DNA of 64,000 nt from Strongylocentrotus droebachiensis. Lineage: Eukaryota > Echinodermata > Echinoidea > Camarodonta > Strongylocentrotidae. Below, piece after piece: positions 33,700 to 45,770 of the stretch (positions are counted from its first letter, which is position 1; each line of letters begins with the position of its first letter). The DNA lies in contig JAVYIG010002730.1 of assembly GCA_035222895.1 (NCBI GenBank), positions 166,929-230,928 on the forward strand, read 5' to 3'. Under the pieces are notes generated by a model. That model saw nothing but the letters and a program-made list of their open reading frames with translations, was not told the DNA's origin and made no database searches. Position numbers and translations under genes: made by a program.

Positions 33700-36020
33700 C
33701 AAACAATGTACTAATAAGATGCCTTATTTTGAGTGCTATATCTATATGGGAGAGAAATGTCAATAGTTTGGTACAACCCTATAAGAAATCTGTTTTAATA
33801 CTTGTCGAGTATTATACCCATAGGGTTATAATGTCCAAAGTCTGCTACAATATCAAACCGTCCTTCTTCTTGATTTCTTCTTGATTTGATTTTGTTTGGC
33901 AATCAGTCACAGTTGACTAATTTTGTCACACACTATTTTATGAATTATTTAAATTTCATGTCATAAATGACTATTTCTATGATGCTAGTCTCCTTCCCAG
34001 ATTTTTATATTTTTTCAGTTATTCAGCCAAGCTATATGCAATGTGTACGTTTCTCCCGCAAACACATAATTGTTTACACGCCTATATAACTTCTCTTTTT
34101 CTCTATATTCAATTCTTTTTATGTTAAAAAAAATAGAAATATTGAATGCATCTTTCTCCATGGTATCTCTTTCTTTTTCCCTCTCCTCTCTCTTGCTCTG
34201 TTTCCCTTCTCCTCTCTTGTTCTACCTCCTCTTCTTCTCTTTCTATGCATCTATCTCTCTCTCCATCTAGTTTTTCTTAATTCTAACAACTTTTTTGTGT
34301 GCAAGATAACTTGAAAATGGCTCAATGAAATGCCCTGAAAATATAAGCATGTGGACAAAGCACAACAAGGTTTTCAACCTCGACCATAACTGATGACGTC
34401 ATCATTCATTCAGTTAATTTATTTCCAATTCTCGTAAAAAATACATTCAACAATACATCATAAACAAATATGACAATGGAAAGAATATGGAGGAGCCAGC
34501 AGAAGCCATTTATCAAGATCAAGGTCAATATCCGTCCGGTCAATTCAGGTCGATAAACGCGCGCCAATGCCAGTGCGCGCGTAAAAAAGGCTCAAAATCA
34601 CTTTTTAATCAAATTAGTTCACGTTTCCACCCAATTTAAAGCATTTTGTAATTTTGTGTGCACACACATTACTAAGCAGGCATCTTTGATTGTCATGGCC
34701 GTATGCAACATAAAATCGCCATTTTTTTTCTGTCACAATATTTCCCATTTTTTTCTGAACAATTTGATACCACATTTATCTCTTTATGACCATTAATAAC
34801 CGAATGAGCGTCCGTTCAAGATAAATGTCCATACATGTACGTGCGAGCTCTTTATACATAGCTATGCATATGACAAAACATGCCTTTAAAAAATCCATTA
34901 TGGCTCTGTAGGATGCAAGGTGACCCCCAATTTCTTTTTCATTTTTTCATCGAGTATGAGTCAGAAATATGATTTCTTGTCTCATTTGGCCATTACAAAT
35001 ATTGTGATGTCATCATAATGGCCTTGAAACTCAAATAACGAATTTGCCTATTTTTATGTCAACATATTTATGGAAAATTGACTGTATCTCTGTAAATTTT
35101 GATTGATTTTCTTCCAAAATTTGATATGCTGTAGCTACTAAGACAATTCTCTCCAAGTTCAGTCGTCACCATTTTTCATTTTGATATAGTGAAAATTTCA
35201 ATTGAAGGCGACAGAATTTTCTTAATTTGCGTGTTATGCCTATGGAAGGTACATTTTGTTCACATCATGAATCTAAATGACATATTTCTTCTATTAACCT
35301 TATGATCATCGTCATCATCCCTATCTCCATCACCATGATCATCAATGTATACTGCAACATCAATTCGTCCCATATAAATACATGACTCATCTCTCCTTCA
35401 AAAATATTACTGGAGGGATTTGATCTGAAGGGCAGTGACCGTCTACTTGTTCCGCTCTCACCAGCAAAAAAAGCAGCAATGAAAAGGAGCTTAAACACTT
35501 GCTCTCAAGCAGCAGGCCCAAAATCTTCCCGCACTCTCACTGTCAGAATAGCTTCTTCTCACTTTTTACTACCAAATTTACTTCTTGCGCTCAAACCTCG
35601 CCTCCATCTCACCTCCAATAACCAAATTGACCATGCACACACTCTCTCCCAAACCCATCAGATTATCTCTATCACTTTGTTTGTCTATCCAGTCCTAACG
35701 CTTCAAAAAGGAAGAGCACATTGTAGACTGAAAGGAATTAAACTTTATTTCACCTGTGTTAAACCGCTTCGCCCACCAGTAGCATGAAACCGTAAATTTA
35801 AATAATGTTATTGACGTGCCCCATGCCCAGCCCCGTAGATATGTCACTGTTTATTTTGGAAGGCCTAATTATTGTTGCAAAGCAAGGTGACTTGTTACAT
35901 GAAGATAAATTAGATAAAGATGAATAAGTGTTAGGGAGTTCAAGAGGGCAAATGAAAAGCTTTGCATTGATCTTCAAGCATCAAGAAAGAAAACATTGAT
36001 ACATGTACTATACATTTTAT
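33700..36020. other. Unannotated stretch
   Basis: T/CT-rich near 34070-34270. A plus-strand open frame at 35479-35787 has no recognisable domain. No repeat boundaries can be drawn. Confidence 0.3.
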
Positions 36021-36025
36021 TTTGA

Positions 36026-36240
36026 CAAAGTCACACTCCACTGATCAAATTGCCAATTTTAGATTCACATCGATTTAGTATTCTCAAATTTCAAACATTC
36101 CTAATATTTCATTATTGAAGAGTTACCCGAACCTCGTCACAATCCACTGATCAAATTGTCAATTTGTGATTCACATAGATTTAGTGATCTCATACTTCAA
36201 ATATTCGTTATCTCTTACGATTGAGTTATCTTAATATCAT
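36026..36240. repeat. Tandem duplication, about 110-bp unit
   Basis: GTCACACTCCACTGATCAAATTGCC... (about 36030) is repeated as GTCACAATCCACTGATCAAATTGTC... (about 36136), each followed by GATTCACAT(C/A)GATTTAGT and TTCAAA(C/T)ATTC. It lies just upstream of the NLR leader exon. Confidence 0.7.
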
Positions 36241-36800
36241 TTTCAGCTTTCTCCAGTGTCCTTGTTTAATTTTTCTGCTTTCTGTAAGAGCAGTTATTAG
36301 CTATTTACAGCTGTATCTGACATCACCATGCTCTTGTGTCAATTCCCATAATATTATTTCTTTGTATATACACCCTATACACAATCAGAATAATCCCAAT
36401 ATGATATTTAATAAGCTTTATTTAGTTCATATCCCCTCCGAATATATATTTCGTCTCTCTGCAGCAGAGATGGGTACACCCCCCCCCCTCCCCCTCCCTT
36501 TCGCCAAAAATATATGCTTGATCTTCAAAATATAAATTTCAGCCACTTTTATCTTTAAATATAGTTCAGTATTAAATTGCAAGAGTCAAGTCAGGAGGCA
36601 AATATTTGGATAAGGCGGAAAAAAGTGTAAAAAGTGAACCATTCTATGTATACTGTACGTGCATAACACTAATATGGGTAATTTACAAAGTAAACAGAAT
36701 CCCCCTCTTTTGTCAATTACAGGATGTCTTGCTTGGGTTATCATTCATGAACCTTTCCAGCGGACTGAGTTTCTCTCGGATGAGGAGAACATCTTGCATC

Positions 36801-36883
36801 ATGGATGGATTCTGCCTTCTCTATCTGCTCTTGATCCTCCTGATGAGATCTGGTGATGTTGAAACTAACCCTGGACCAGACAG
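36801..36883 (+). CDS. NLR exon 1: hydrophobic leader with 2A ribosome-skipping motif
   Basis: The exon begins ATG GAT GGA at 36801 and encodes MDGFCLLYLLLILL followed by MRSGDVETNPGP, ending at donor GACAG|GTCAGT in phase 2. The D-V/I-E-x-N-P-G-P signature is complete, so ribosomes should be able to skip the Gly-Pro bond, releasing a 25-residue leader. The leader alone looks like a signal peptide. An upstream in-frame open stretch back to 36606 has no ATG in frame. This leader is a known feature of purple sea urchin NLRs. Confidence 0.9.
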
Positions 36884-39800
36884 GTCAGTCTATATGTATC
36901 TGAAGCTTATTTCCTTTTCTTTATTGCAATAGTAATAAGCGGTAGGGATAATAAAGTACTTTTCTTATTATCAGAGCATAAAATCACATACATGCATGCC
37001 AATTTTCATTCCATCTTCAAGTGCACTGCTAAATGAGGTATAAGTCTTGTGTGTGTATGCTTCAACAAGCCTTTAAATAAATCTTATCAGTAGATGTAGC
37101 TTATTAAAAACAGGTAATAATCTATATTATAATTTGAGTAAGGAAATCCATTGAAATCTAAAAACTTTTATGCCATGTGTCATTTTTTTTTACTGCAGAT
37201 TGTTCTTAAGGCTAGGATTTTTAAAAATAAATTGTTTGAAATCTCGAAATGAAATTCAAAAAATCTAAATAGTTCATGAAAGAGGATGGCAACAGATAAA
37301 GGTACTTGCGCTGTACAGCGAATGTACACTCTTCAAATTGACCGCAATCGGCTGTCTGGCTCAAAGGCTTTACAGACATATCCCAACCAGTTCTGTCTGG
37401 TTCGTTAATATATTCTATTGTTATATAGATTTTTCATTGTTACATATCACGCGTAAACATGCATACTAATTTTGTGCGCGTGTTTCAACCAATCACGCTA
37501 CACCAGCGATTGGGGCTTTGATCGCTTTGATTTTTCCATGTGGAAATCAGAGGGATTATTTTCATTGGTACACACAGGTTGTTACTGTGTTTTTGTTTAA
37601 CATTACCATTTGAGTAAAGTACGTGGATAAAATCGTTAACTGAAATGTAAGATTCTATGAATGCTACATGTATACAATACGGCCGGGCTTAAATTAAGAA
37701 AACAAATTAAATTCCAAAAAGTAGCCTCCATCATCATGAAAATAACCCCCATGAGAAACCGGAAAGGGGCTCTTTTTTGTAAATTAAAAAAAGAGCCACC
37801 TTGGAAGAAAAAAAATGAGGGTTGATTGTCACAAAAAGTAACTATACGCTCCTAGACAATTGCTCATAATTTTAGAATTACCCCATAATTTTGCAAAATG
37901 CAGTCTTGGTAAAGTAACAAGCACTGTACACAGAAAGATGTATATGAGATAATACCAAATGTGTCGGGCTACTAACCTTGATTTCCCTATCTTTCTATGC
38001 TCATTACTCAGCCAGTAAAGATTTTCTACCAAAATTGTTTGGCAAATGACATTTATTTGTAATCTTGAACATTCAGTGTAAGTTTGTTTGATTCTGTGAG
38101 AATTCTTTTCTTTTTTTAAAAACAAAACTCAGGTTTATCAAAAAAATGAATGTACAGTAGGGGTTACAACACAATAAGAGATACTTTAGAGATGCTTGAT
38201 AAAATCTCTTTTTGTTTATCACAGGACTGTAGATGAGGAGGAATTAATAAAGCTGTCCAAGCTAATTGCATCTAGCTACTACAAAGAGGTGGGCGTTCAC
38301 CTGAAGATCTCCATCACAGAGCTTGATCAAATCAAGGAACAGAGCCTAAATACTAGTGATGCATTGATATCAGTGTTCACGAGATGGAGAGACAAACAGC
38401 CTCCAGGCACAGACATCAGGGCTCTTCTTGCAGAGGGATTAGAAAGAAGTGACTTAGGGTCCCTCTCTGGTGAACTACTTGCTGGCAGTCTAGTCCTGAA
38501 GCGGACAGGTGAGAATAAGAAGGAAATCATGTCGGCTTCCTGCAAGAAGGCCTTTACTGACATTGATATTGTCTTGCTCTTGCAGGCAGCCCACAAACCC
38601 TGATTTGCCTCTCCCTCATTTGGTACAAATAGGGTTATTTATAGCAGGAAATCACAGTAGATGAACATCCCACAAGACCCAATACTGCCGGTCTGGTGAA
38701 CCCTCAAAAATAGTTGTCAGAACACCCATGAGACTGACATGTCGGTCTCGTGTGCTGTCAGTCCATGGGTCGTTGGTCTCATGGGCCGTCTGACAACTTT
38801 TCAGATGGCTCGCTTGACAGATATTGTCGGTCCTACAGGCTGTCGGTCTTGTGGGCTGTGGTCATTAATACATGGTTACAGACCCACTCACTCTGTGCTG
38901 TGTATTAAAGAGAGAGGATGAAATTAGTTTTACATGAAGCTGTACAAGGATTGTCATTCAAATTTCTTGGCATTTCATGCTCATCTTTTGACACCAAGTC
39001 TATGAAAATTGTACCATTACAGAGTCCTTTTATCTTTTGTTACCTAGCTTATGTCCGCCCCAAAATGGAGAATTTTGAATTTTCGAGTACAAAACAAAAG
39101 AAAAACTACATTTCTCTCAGTTCTTTCTCTATCGCGTGGAATTGTCCTTTGAGCTGTAATTCATGAGGTTTATAAGGTTCATTATTATGGTCTATACTGG
39201 TAGCGATGGAAATTAATGATATTTACATGTTTTGAATAGATACATAAATAGACTTGTATACGTCCATACAGAAAAACAAATTCTATTGAGATACTTTTAA
39301 GTTAGAAAACAAACATAGACATGTGCCAGTGCATCAACAATAGTATACATGTATGATGTGTAAAAAGTAAACTGCAAAGACAATGAATTGTCATCTGTTC
39401 TCATAGAATCTTGGTCCAGAGAAGACCCTCAAACAGCAGGACTAACAAAATGAAAATGTAAAGTTGACAAAAATAAATACATCAGAAAATTTGTTCTTAT
39501 ATTCATGTGTATGTTATAAATAGTTGAAATAGTTGAAATAGTTGAAATATTTATTGGTTACTGAATCATCATAGGTTATAACAATAATGTGACAATGTCT
39601 TTACATGAGTATGAAACATAAGTTAAATTACATTTCCACATTCAGTAAATCATAGATACATACGCTCGAAGAGGTGATGATACAGAAGGGCTACAGCCTA
39701 AGCGTGACAGCTTGATACGCTTGCAGCCCAGAAACATTTAAAATCATTACGATTGTAAAGTAAAGTAAATTACAAAACATAATTGGGGGAAAATAACAAA

Positions 39801-42800
39801 AAATAAACAGTGACTTGCAACCAAAACAAAAAAATGGGATAGAGGGTGCATGGGAGGGGGATTTTCCTGCTATATCAAGGAAATGCTGACAAACATATAT
39901 GATATCATGTGTTAATTTAAGAGATTTGTCAATATTTGCTCAATAAAATTGATTTCACACTTTTCTTGAAAGTATATACTGACTTCAAGTTACGGATGTC
40001 AACGGACAGTGAGTTCCAAATATCCGGACCAGAATGTCTTATAGATTTCATAGCCATTGTTGTTTTAGGATTACATAAATGGTAGTTATTTGATTGTCTG
40101 GTTGGGTATGTATGAATATTTCTATTCAAACAAAACATTGGTGGGAAGTGGGAAGGTAGGGAATCATTATGTAGACGGAACATGAACAGTGCTTTTTGTA
40201 AAAAGTTAATATCAGTTACTTGCAGAGTTTTTAACCTCGCGAATAGGGGATCAGTGTGATCGCGATATCCAGCATTGGTACACACACGAATCGCTTTCTT
40301 TTGTAAAAGTAGCATTTTATCAGTATATACTTTTGAGTCTGCCCACAGTATATTGCAATAAGACATGTAAGGAAGAATCAAGGAATTGTATAGCATATAT
40401 AGAATATTCAAAGGCACATAATGTTTTAACTTATACAGTAAACCAACAGTGCGTGACACTCTCTTTGAAACGTAATCACTCCATTTCAGATTTTCATTGA
40501 TGATAGTTCCAAGAAATTTAGTATTTTGTTTTTTCTCCAAATATTCACCATCCAAGACTATTTCAGGTATAGGTTTATCAGTTGCATTTTTCCTGCTTTG
40601 AAAATGGATATAATTAGTTTTTTTCAGATTCAGAGACAATTTGTTGCTCCTAAACCACAAAGACAGCTTAGGTAGCTCGGTGTTCAGAATTCTCTGAAGT
40701 GATCGAAAATCGGAATTGGAGCAAAACACATTAGTATCATCAGCAAATATAATACATTGTAATGATGTATGTAGTTGAGTTCGAGATATCATTAACATAC
40801 AGTAGAAACAATAAAGGACCGAGTATCGATCCTTGTGGGACACCACATTTCATAGGCAATAATGATGAATCTACAGATTCGTAGCTTACATATTGCTTTC
40901 TACCTGACAAATAATCATTAAACCAGTCAAGAGCAACTCCTCTTACTCCGTAATAATGAAGTTTGCTTGATAGTACCTTGTGATCAAGAGTGTCAAATGC
41001 TTTGCTTAAGTCCATGAATACACCAATAACATGCTTTCGAGACGCCAAAGCATTCGAAACCTTATCATATAATTGTGCAAGGGCTAAATCGGTTGAGTGG
41101 TATTTCCTGAAACCATATTGATCCTGATTCAGTAAGTCATTTTCTGTTAGAAAACAATATAGCCTATTGTATATAAGTCTTTCCAATACTTTGGACAAAC
41201 TCGAGAGAATAGAAACAGGGCGATAGTTTGAGACTTGGGAAGAGTCATCCTTTTTGTATATCGGAACAACCTTAGCAATCTTAAATGCTTCTGGAAATGT
41301 ACCTGTCGTCAGAGAGAGATTAAAAATATGCACTAGTGGGGTTATTATATTTCCTATAACTTGTTTCAAAAGATATGTGCTTATCCCATCATGACCGTTA
41401 GCATAGCTTATCCTCAAACGAACAAATTTGATATTCAGGAAAAATTGTCACACTTATGTTTATATTAATTTATAGGTGCACCTATTACAATGCCAGAATC
41501 ACAGACCCTGCAACCACTTTCTCCTGACCTGATTAAGAGATGTGCAGATGATTTCAAATTGAAGTACCGGACAACTCTCTGTAACATAAGTGCTGATCCT
41601 CTCATCCCAACTTCCACTGTGCAATGGGACGACATGTACACAAACCTTGTCCTGGAAGAGGAGTATCGACATTGCAAGCGACCACTTGAGTACAAGGATC
41701 TCTTTGAATCGTCATCTATAGATGATAAGAGCAGTTCCTTGCTGCAGTCTACTATCTTCTTTCCACACAAACTCTTTCAGGAGTACATGACTGGAGTGAT
41801 TGAGCAAGTAGTGCTGCCTAGGAAGGAAGAGTTGTACTTCACTGTATCCCGGGACAAAACCATTGCAAACCATGTCATGAAAAGCATGTTACAGGGTAAC
41901 ACGACAAACCAAGAGGAGATGGATTTCTTGGTTGATGTATCCTTTGAGAGTCAGGACCTAGATACTGCAGCCTTGGTGAGGGGTGGAACGTCATCTCTGA
42001 CAATAAACCACATCGCGACAGCACACACCATAGCAGGTTATGTATTCACTGGACTAACGGTATATAAAGATGTGGTAAGTTTGATATCTTACATACATTT
42101 TAAGTATTATTATTTAAAGGGAATGTCCACCCTGATATTTACAAGTTACCGGAGTTAGTTTGAATAGAAGCAGAAAATGAGAAAAACAGGTCAGTGACAG
42201 TTTGAGCGAATTTTTTTTTTAATGATTTAAAATTCATAACTAGTCCCTATTTTAAGATCGGATATTGCTTAAAATTGCAATAATTTTATTTCTCTTGTTG
42301 TTCTGCGTTTATTAAATCCAACTTGATATGAGGGTGGACTTCCCCTTTAGTTGCAAATCTATCAGGCATCTCTAGACATGTATTTGTATGCCTCTGTTAC
42401 GGGTTGTCCGTACATCCGTCCGTAGGGGAAAGTGAGGTAAGATGAGCCAGTTTTTACATTTTGGCTCCGTACGACCAATAGATAGGTACTACAGTTATGG
42501 GTTAAATACTACATCTATCATTCTCTCCTTTCCTCTATTCACCTGTTAAGCCACTCATTTTATATGTGTCTGGTGGACTGCCAAAAAAAGAAATGTCACT
42601 TGGATCAATTTACCCCAGTCATGGGGCATGTTGAACCGTGGCATTTTGGCATCTGAAATGAAATTATTCGAATAACAGACATGTATATTTATTAATTTAT
42701 TTCTAATCTTTTGTCAGGGTAACATATTCACCAATAATTACATCAAGGCATGTATTATTATAAGATGGGTAGAAGAATCACTGCAATCTGATTGGTCGAT

Positions 42801-45066
42801 TACCATGTAATTATTTTTACTGGATGCACGCGATATCGGCGAATGATACTACCAATAAATAATTCTCTTTTGTTTTCTTTCTTTTTTTCTTTTTTTTTAT
42901 TTATATAATTTTTTTTTTTTTTAATGATTTTTTTGATAATTTTTTTTTGGTGATAATTATTTGTTTTTCGTGTTTTTTGATAATTATAATCTGTTTAAAA
43001 AAAATTTTTTTTTAATTTCATGATAACCTAAAAATCATGCGTCCGGTAAAAAAAATCATAATTACCGAACGCATGATTTTGGCATGCATCCAGTAAATCT
43101 GTATTATAACAAAATTCTGTATTTTTGTCAATTTTTGGGGCCCCATCTTATAAAACAGATGATGCACAGGTTTAATTTGTGGGTCAGTGGAATTGTGTGC
43201 ACGCGGTACCTTTGAATTTGGTTTAAAACCCACTCGGCTGTGCCTCGTGGGTTCAAACCATTCAAAGGTACCTTGTGCATACAATCTCTACCGACGCACT
43301 CAAACCTGTGCATCATTTGTATACTGTCAATCATCAATTCTTCCTTTTTAACTTAAATGTTTTCAAAATCATACAATGAGAAATTAATTAATAATAATAG
43401 CTGCAAAAAAGTGATAAAAGAAGTTGTCAAAATATTCTTCATATTATCAATAAAATAAAACTACAAGTAAAGTTCAAAGTTATCACTTATACAAAGTGCT
43501 ACGGCGCATCACACCAGGAAACAAAGATATTGTATGATAAATTAATCAAAATTGCGTTCTAAAAGCAGTAACAATGTAAGATATAGACTGTAGTGGTAAA
43601 ATTGCGGTTCAAGGGTTTTGGGTGCAAAATATCCATTGATTATTGTTTAAATATTGCCTTCAGAGGTTTAGATTGCAATACTTCAATCTAAATTTGCAAA
43701 AAAGTAGAAATATATGCCCAAATGTTCAATGTTGAAGTGCATTCGCGATATCACATATTTGGCAAAATATATTCTTTCATTTTTTGAGAGGGGGGCGTTT
43801 CCAAAACTGGTTTATACCTATCGTCATGTGCCAGCCCAGAGGAATGTTAATCGTTTTTAATGGAACAAAGCCTAGCATCTGCTATTATTCTAGCTCGCTC
43901 GATTGATGCAGGATGGAGGACGTGGACGGCCGTACTATTGTCTCTTTAATGGGGCAATTAACAACACAAAAGATCTTTTCATCTTAGCGATATACATCTC
44001 GGACCAAATAAAGTGCACCTGTTGACTAGGCCATAGCGTTGATCATTGTCTAATAAATGAGATCTGTTTTGCCCTTCTCTCCCGTGTGTTACTTATGAGG
44101 ATATGGGGCTTCGATTGACACTGGCTACGGCTGGGCTAGGGGTGGCTACAATGCCCGATGGGCTGCCGCTGTAGATAGCGTGGCGTCTCGGCCAGAATGT
44201 GCCATGCTTCCACTGATATTACTTATTAAATTTATTATACTTATTAAATAATAAACTGGCACTGGTTATATCATTTCTTTTTTAAAAACTCTAAACACCC
44301 GAGGAATAAGTAAACAATGTAGACCCCTACTTCACACCATGTACAGCATGATTTTATATACCCATCACTGTTATAGACATATGATAAATATCAATAGTAC
44401 TATTTGAATAAGTTTTATCTGACTATACTATTAAGTACTAACCCTTTTCTGGGCAGAAAAAAAGACCATCTTCTTGAAGTTGCATTCTACACTTTAAAAA
44501 GTAGCGTGAGAAAATATTTTAAACAAAATTATGTTTGATATTTTCCAAAATTATTTCCCAACAACATCATTATATTGATTTCAATATGAATTAAAGTGTT
44601 TTGTTGACTTTGTTTGTTTAAATAGTTTACATCCCAATGGTTTTTTTTTTTTTTTGGGGGGGGGGGGGATAATTATTTTTAAAAAATCATTAAAAAATGG
44701 GGGGGGGGGAAAGAAAGACAAAAATAATTATTTATTTTTATTAAAAATTCCTGCTCGCCCCTACTCTTTTTTTTTTCTTTTTTTTTCTTTTTGGAGGGGG
44801 TCCTAATGGAGCACCAAAGTAATATATGCAGTCTTTTAATTTAAACATGTACTCTGGTTACAATGTACTTGTATACAATACTGTTTGTGTACATATAGGT
44901 CAAAACTCTCACGCTTCAAGATGTTAGGTGTCCAACATTAGCCTCTTCACAACACCTAGCAGAAGCTTTGTGTTCCATGCCAAACCTGACTCACCTGTCA
45001 CTGAGTGGAAAGGAGTTCAAGGAGGAGTTCTATTCTACACTGAATGCAAAGGCGTCAACCTTACAG
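36801..45066 (+). CDS. NLR-family gene: 2A leader, DEATH domain, post-NACHT region and LRR, without a NACHT domain
   Basis: Four exons (36801-36883, 38225-38508, 41476-42074, 44899-45066) join in frame to 1134 nt (378 codons), with GT-AG borders and matching phases (2, 1, 0). The order is a Leu-rich leader ending in a 2A motif, a DEATH domain, a segment typical of the pre-NACHT region, a segment with the post-NACHT FPHKLFQEYMTG motif, and a leucine-rich-repeat exon. Sea-urchin NLRs are proposed cytosolic immune sensors. Their N-terminal 2A can act both as a signal sequence and as a ribosome-skipping site, sending product either to the secretory route or, after skipping, to the cytosol. Here the ATPase motor (Walker A and B) is absent from the exon where it should lie. 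The last exon or exons and stop codon are not identified. The family assignment is strong; function is inference. Confidence 0.8.
38225..38508 (+). CDS. NLR exon 2: DEATH domain
   Basis: It is 284 bp, phase 2 to 1, after acceptor TTTATCACAG, with donor CGGACAG|GTGAGA. It encodes about 94 residues with a DEATH-fold pattern: a helix with LIKLSKLIASSYYKEVGVHL, then ITELDQIKE, a DAL...F.RWRDKQPPGTD turn with the typical core Trp, ALLAEGLERSDLGSLSGELL. DEATH domains make homotypic contacts with adaptors. The paralogous exon at 49794-50086 is about 75-80% identical by eye, and the similarity continues several hundred bases into the intron. Confidence 0.88.
39525..41435 (-). pseudogene. CR1/jockey-type LINE, 5'-truncated, antisense in the NLR intron
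   Basis: On the minus strand, translation runs GHDGISTYLLKQVIG, NYRPVSILSSLSKVLERLIY, QYGFRKYHSTDLALAQLYDK, MDLSKAFDTLDH, GVPQGSILGPLLFLLYVNDI, the catalytic IIFADDTNVF, then the thumb and C-terminal region ending in LKSVYTFKKSVKSILLSKY-stop at 39929. There is one frame change in the 106-bp overlap around 40740-40846. The endonuclease half is missing. The 3' UTR runs to about 39525, where ATTTCAACT is repeated three times, the short tandem tail typical of CR1-like elements. Confidence 0.9.
41476..42074 (+). CDS. NLR exon 3: pre-NACHT joined to post-NACHT sequence
   Basis: It is 599 bp, phase 1 to 0 (acceptor TTTATAG, donor GATGTG|GTAAGT), 199 codons without a stop. The first 75 or so residues (DLIKRCADDFKLKYRTTL, TVQWDDMYTNLVLEEEY, YKDLFE) match the linker that precedes NACHT in this family. 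Sequence then passes within about 15 residues (SSSIDDKSSSLLQST) to IFFPHKLFQEYMTGVIEQV, which lies after the NACHT ATPase, and to GTSSLTINHIATAHTIAGYV before the LRRs. No P-loop (GxxGxGKT/S) or Walker B is present in this exon, and none was noticed in the flanking introns. The reading frame is undamaged. Confidence 0.82.
42115..42350. mobile_element. MITE family K (about 236 bp) in NLR intron 3
   Basis: Inverted ends TTAAAGGGAATGTCCACCCT and AGGGTGGACTTCCCCTTTA. The interior is AT-rich and non-coding. Confidence 0.7.
42756..43155. mobile_element. Inverted-repeat element with nested hairpins
   Basis: The outer pair TTATAAGATGGG / CCCATCTTATAA, the pair TTTACTGGATGCA / TGCATCCAGTAAA and an inner hairpin ATCATGCGTCCGGTAA / TTACCGAACGCATGAT are nested in order. 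The centre is T-rich. No coding. Confidence 0.65.
43156..43320. mobile_element. Fold-back element (165 bp)
   Basis: Arms GATGATGCACAGGTTT and AAACCTGTGCATCATTTG, with internal GGTACCTTTGAAT paired with ATTCAAAGGTACC and AACCCACTCGG paired with CCTCGTGGGTT. Directly adjacent to the previous element. Confidence 0.75.
43321..44898. other. NLR intron 3, remainder
   Basis: AT-rich, with T and G runs near 44641-44670, 44700-44709 and 44768-44790. No exon-like open frame between 42074 and 44899 encodes NACHT motifs. Confidence 0.4.
44899..45066 (+). CDS. NLR exon 4: leucine-rich repeats
   Basis: It is 168 bp (56 codons), phase 0 on both sides (acceptor ACATATAG, donor TTACAG|GTATGT). It encodes VKTLTLQDVRCPTLASSQHL, an AEALCSMPNLTHLSLSG repeat of the ribonuclease-inhibitor type, and ...STLNAKASTLQ. 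A phase-0 exon of 168 bp is what is expected of two LRR units. Only this LRR exon is found; similar flanking intron sequence recurs at 47190-47393 and 48850-49180 without a recognisable LRR. Confidence 0.82.
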
Positions 45067-45159
45067 GTATGTATGTGTGTTTGTACTCTATATCCATGCC
45101 ATGATGAATTCATGTACACATGTAGCAGTGGAGATGAGTTGAAGGAGTTATGATATTTT

Positions 45160-45400
45160 AGCACAAGTAAATATTTGTTTAATGTGTGTAATGTTTTATA
45201 TGAAACTAAATAGCATTATTAGCAGACAAAGGAACAATATTATGAAGAGGGTCTTTCATGTGCAGTGTATGATACACAATTCAGATGGCTTTAGTTGGAA
45301 ATATGTTCTGCAAAAAACATCACTTTCCTCAGAAAAGGCATTTTGATTTTGATGAAGTAAGCATTTTTTGGGGGGAAGGAGAGTGTTGTGTTGCTACTAT
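45160..45400. repeat. NLR-flank duplication unit, copy 1
   Basis: AGTAAATATTTGTTTAATGT, then TAGCATTATTAGCAGACA and GAAGAGGGTCTTTCATGTGC. The same series recurs at about 47190 and 48850, marking serial duplication of the LRR-exon downstream region. Confidence 0.65.
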
Positions 45401-45770
45401 GCAGTAATATTTTGTTCAGTATTAACAGATTGCTAAAGTACTATTAAGACTAGTGGATACAAATATTTTTGTTTGTAATTTTTAGACCATGGGCCAGAAT
45501 TCTTACTTTTGTGACCCACCTCTGGTAACTACCCAATTTTTTGTATGAGATGAGATAACAATTCATAGAATAAGAATTCATAATTCGGCAAAGCTGAAAG
45601 TTGCACACTAATTAGTATTCATAATTAATTGAAATGAAATTAAGCATATCAACAGCGCCCTCTATGTCAATAAAATGAAAACCATGTACAAACGTATGGG
45701 GAAAAGGTAACTTAGTAATGGAGATGAGTCTTACAGGTTTATGATTCATGTGATCTACTGTCAACATTTT

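Noticed and set aside
35479-35787. 102-codon plus-strand open frame
   Set aside because: No domain and composition like surrounding non-coding sequence; could not be tied to exons.
42410-42670. Possible inverted-repeat element around 'ggggaaagtgaggtaagatgagcc'
   Set aside because: The right end does not mirror the left convincingly by eye.
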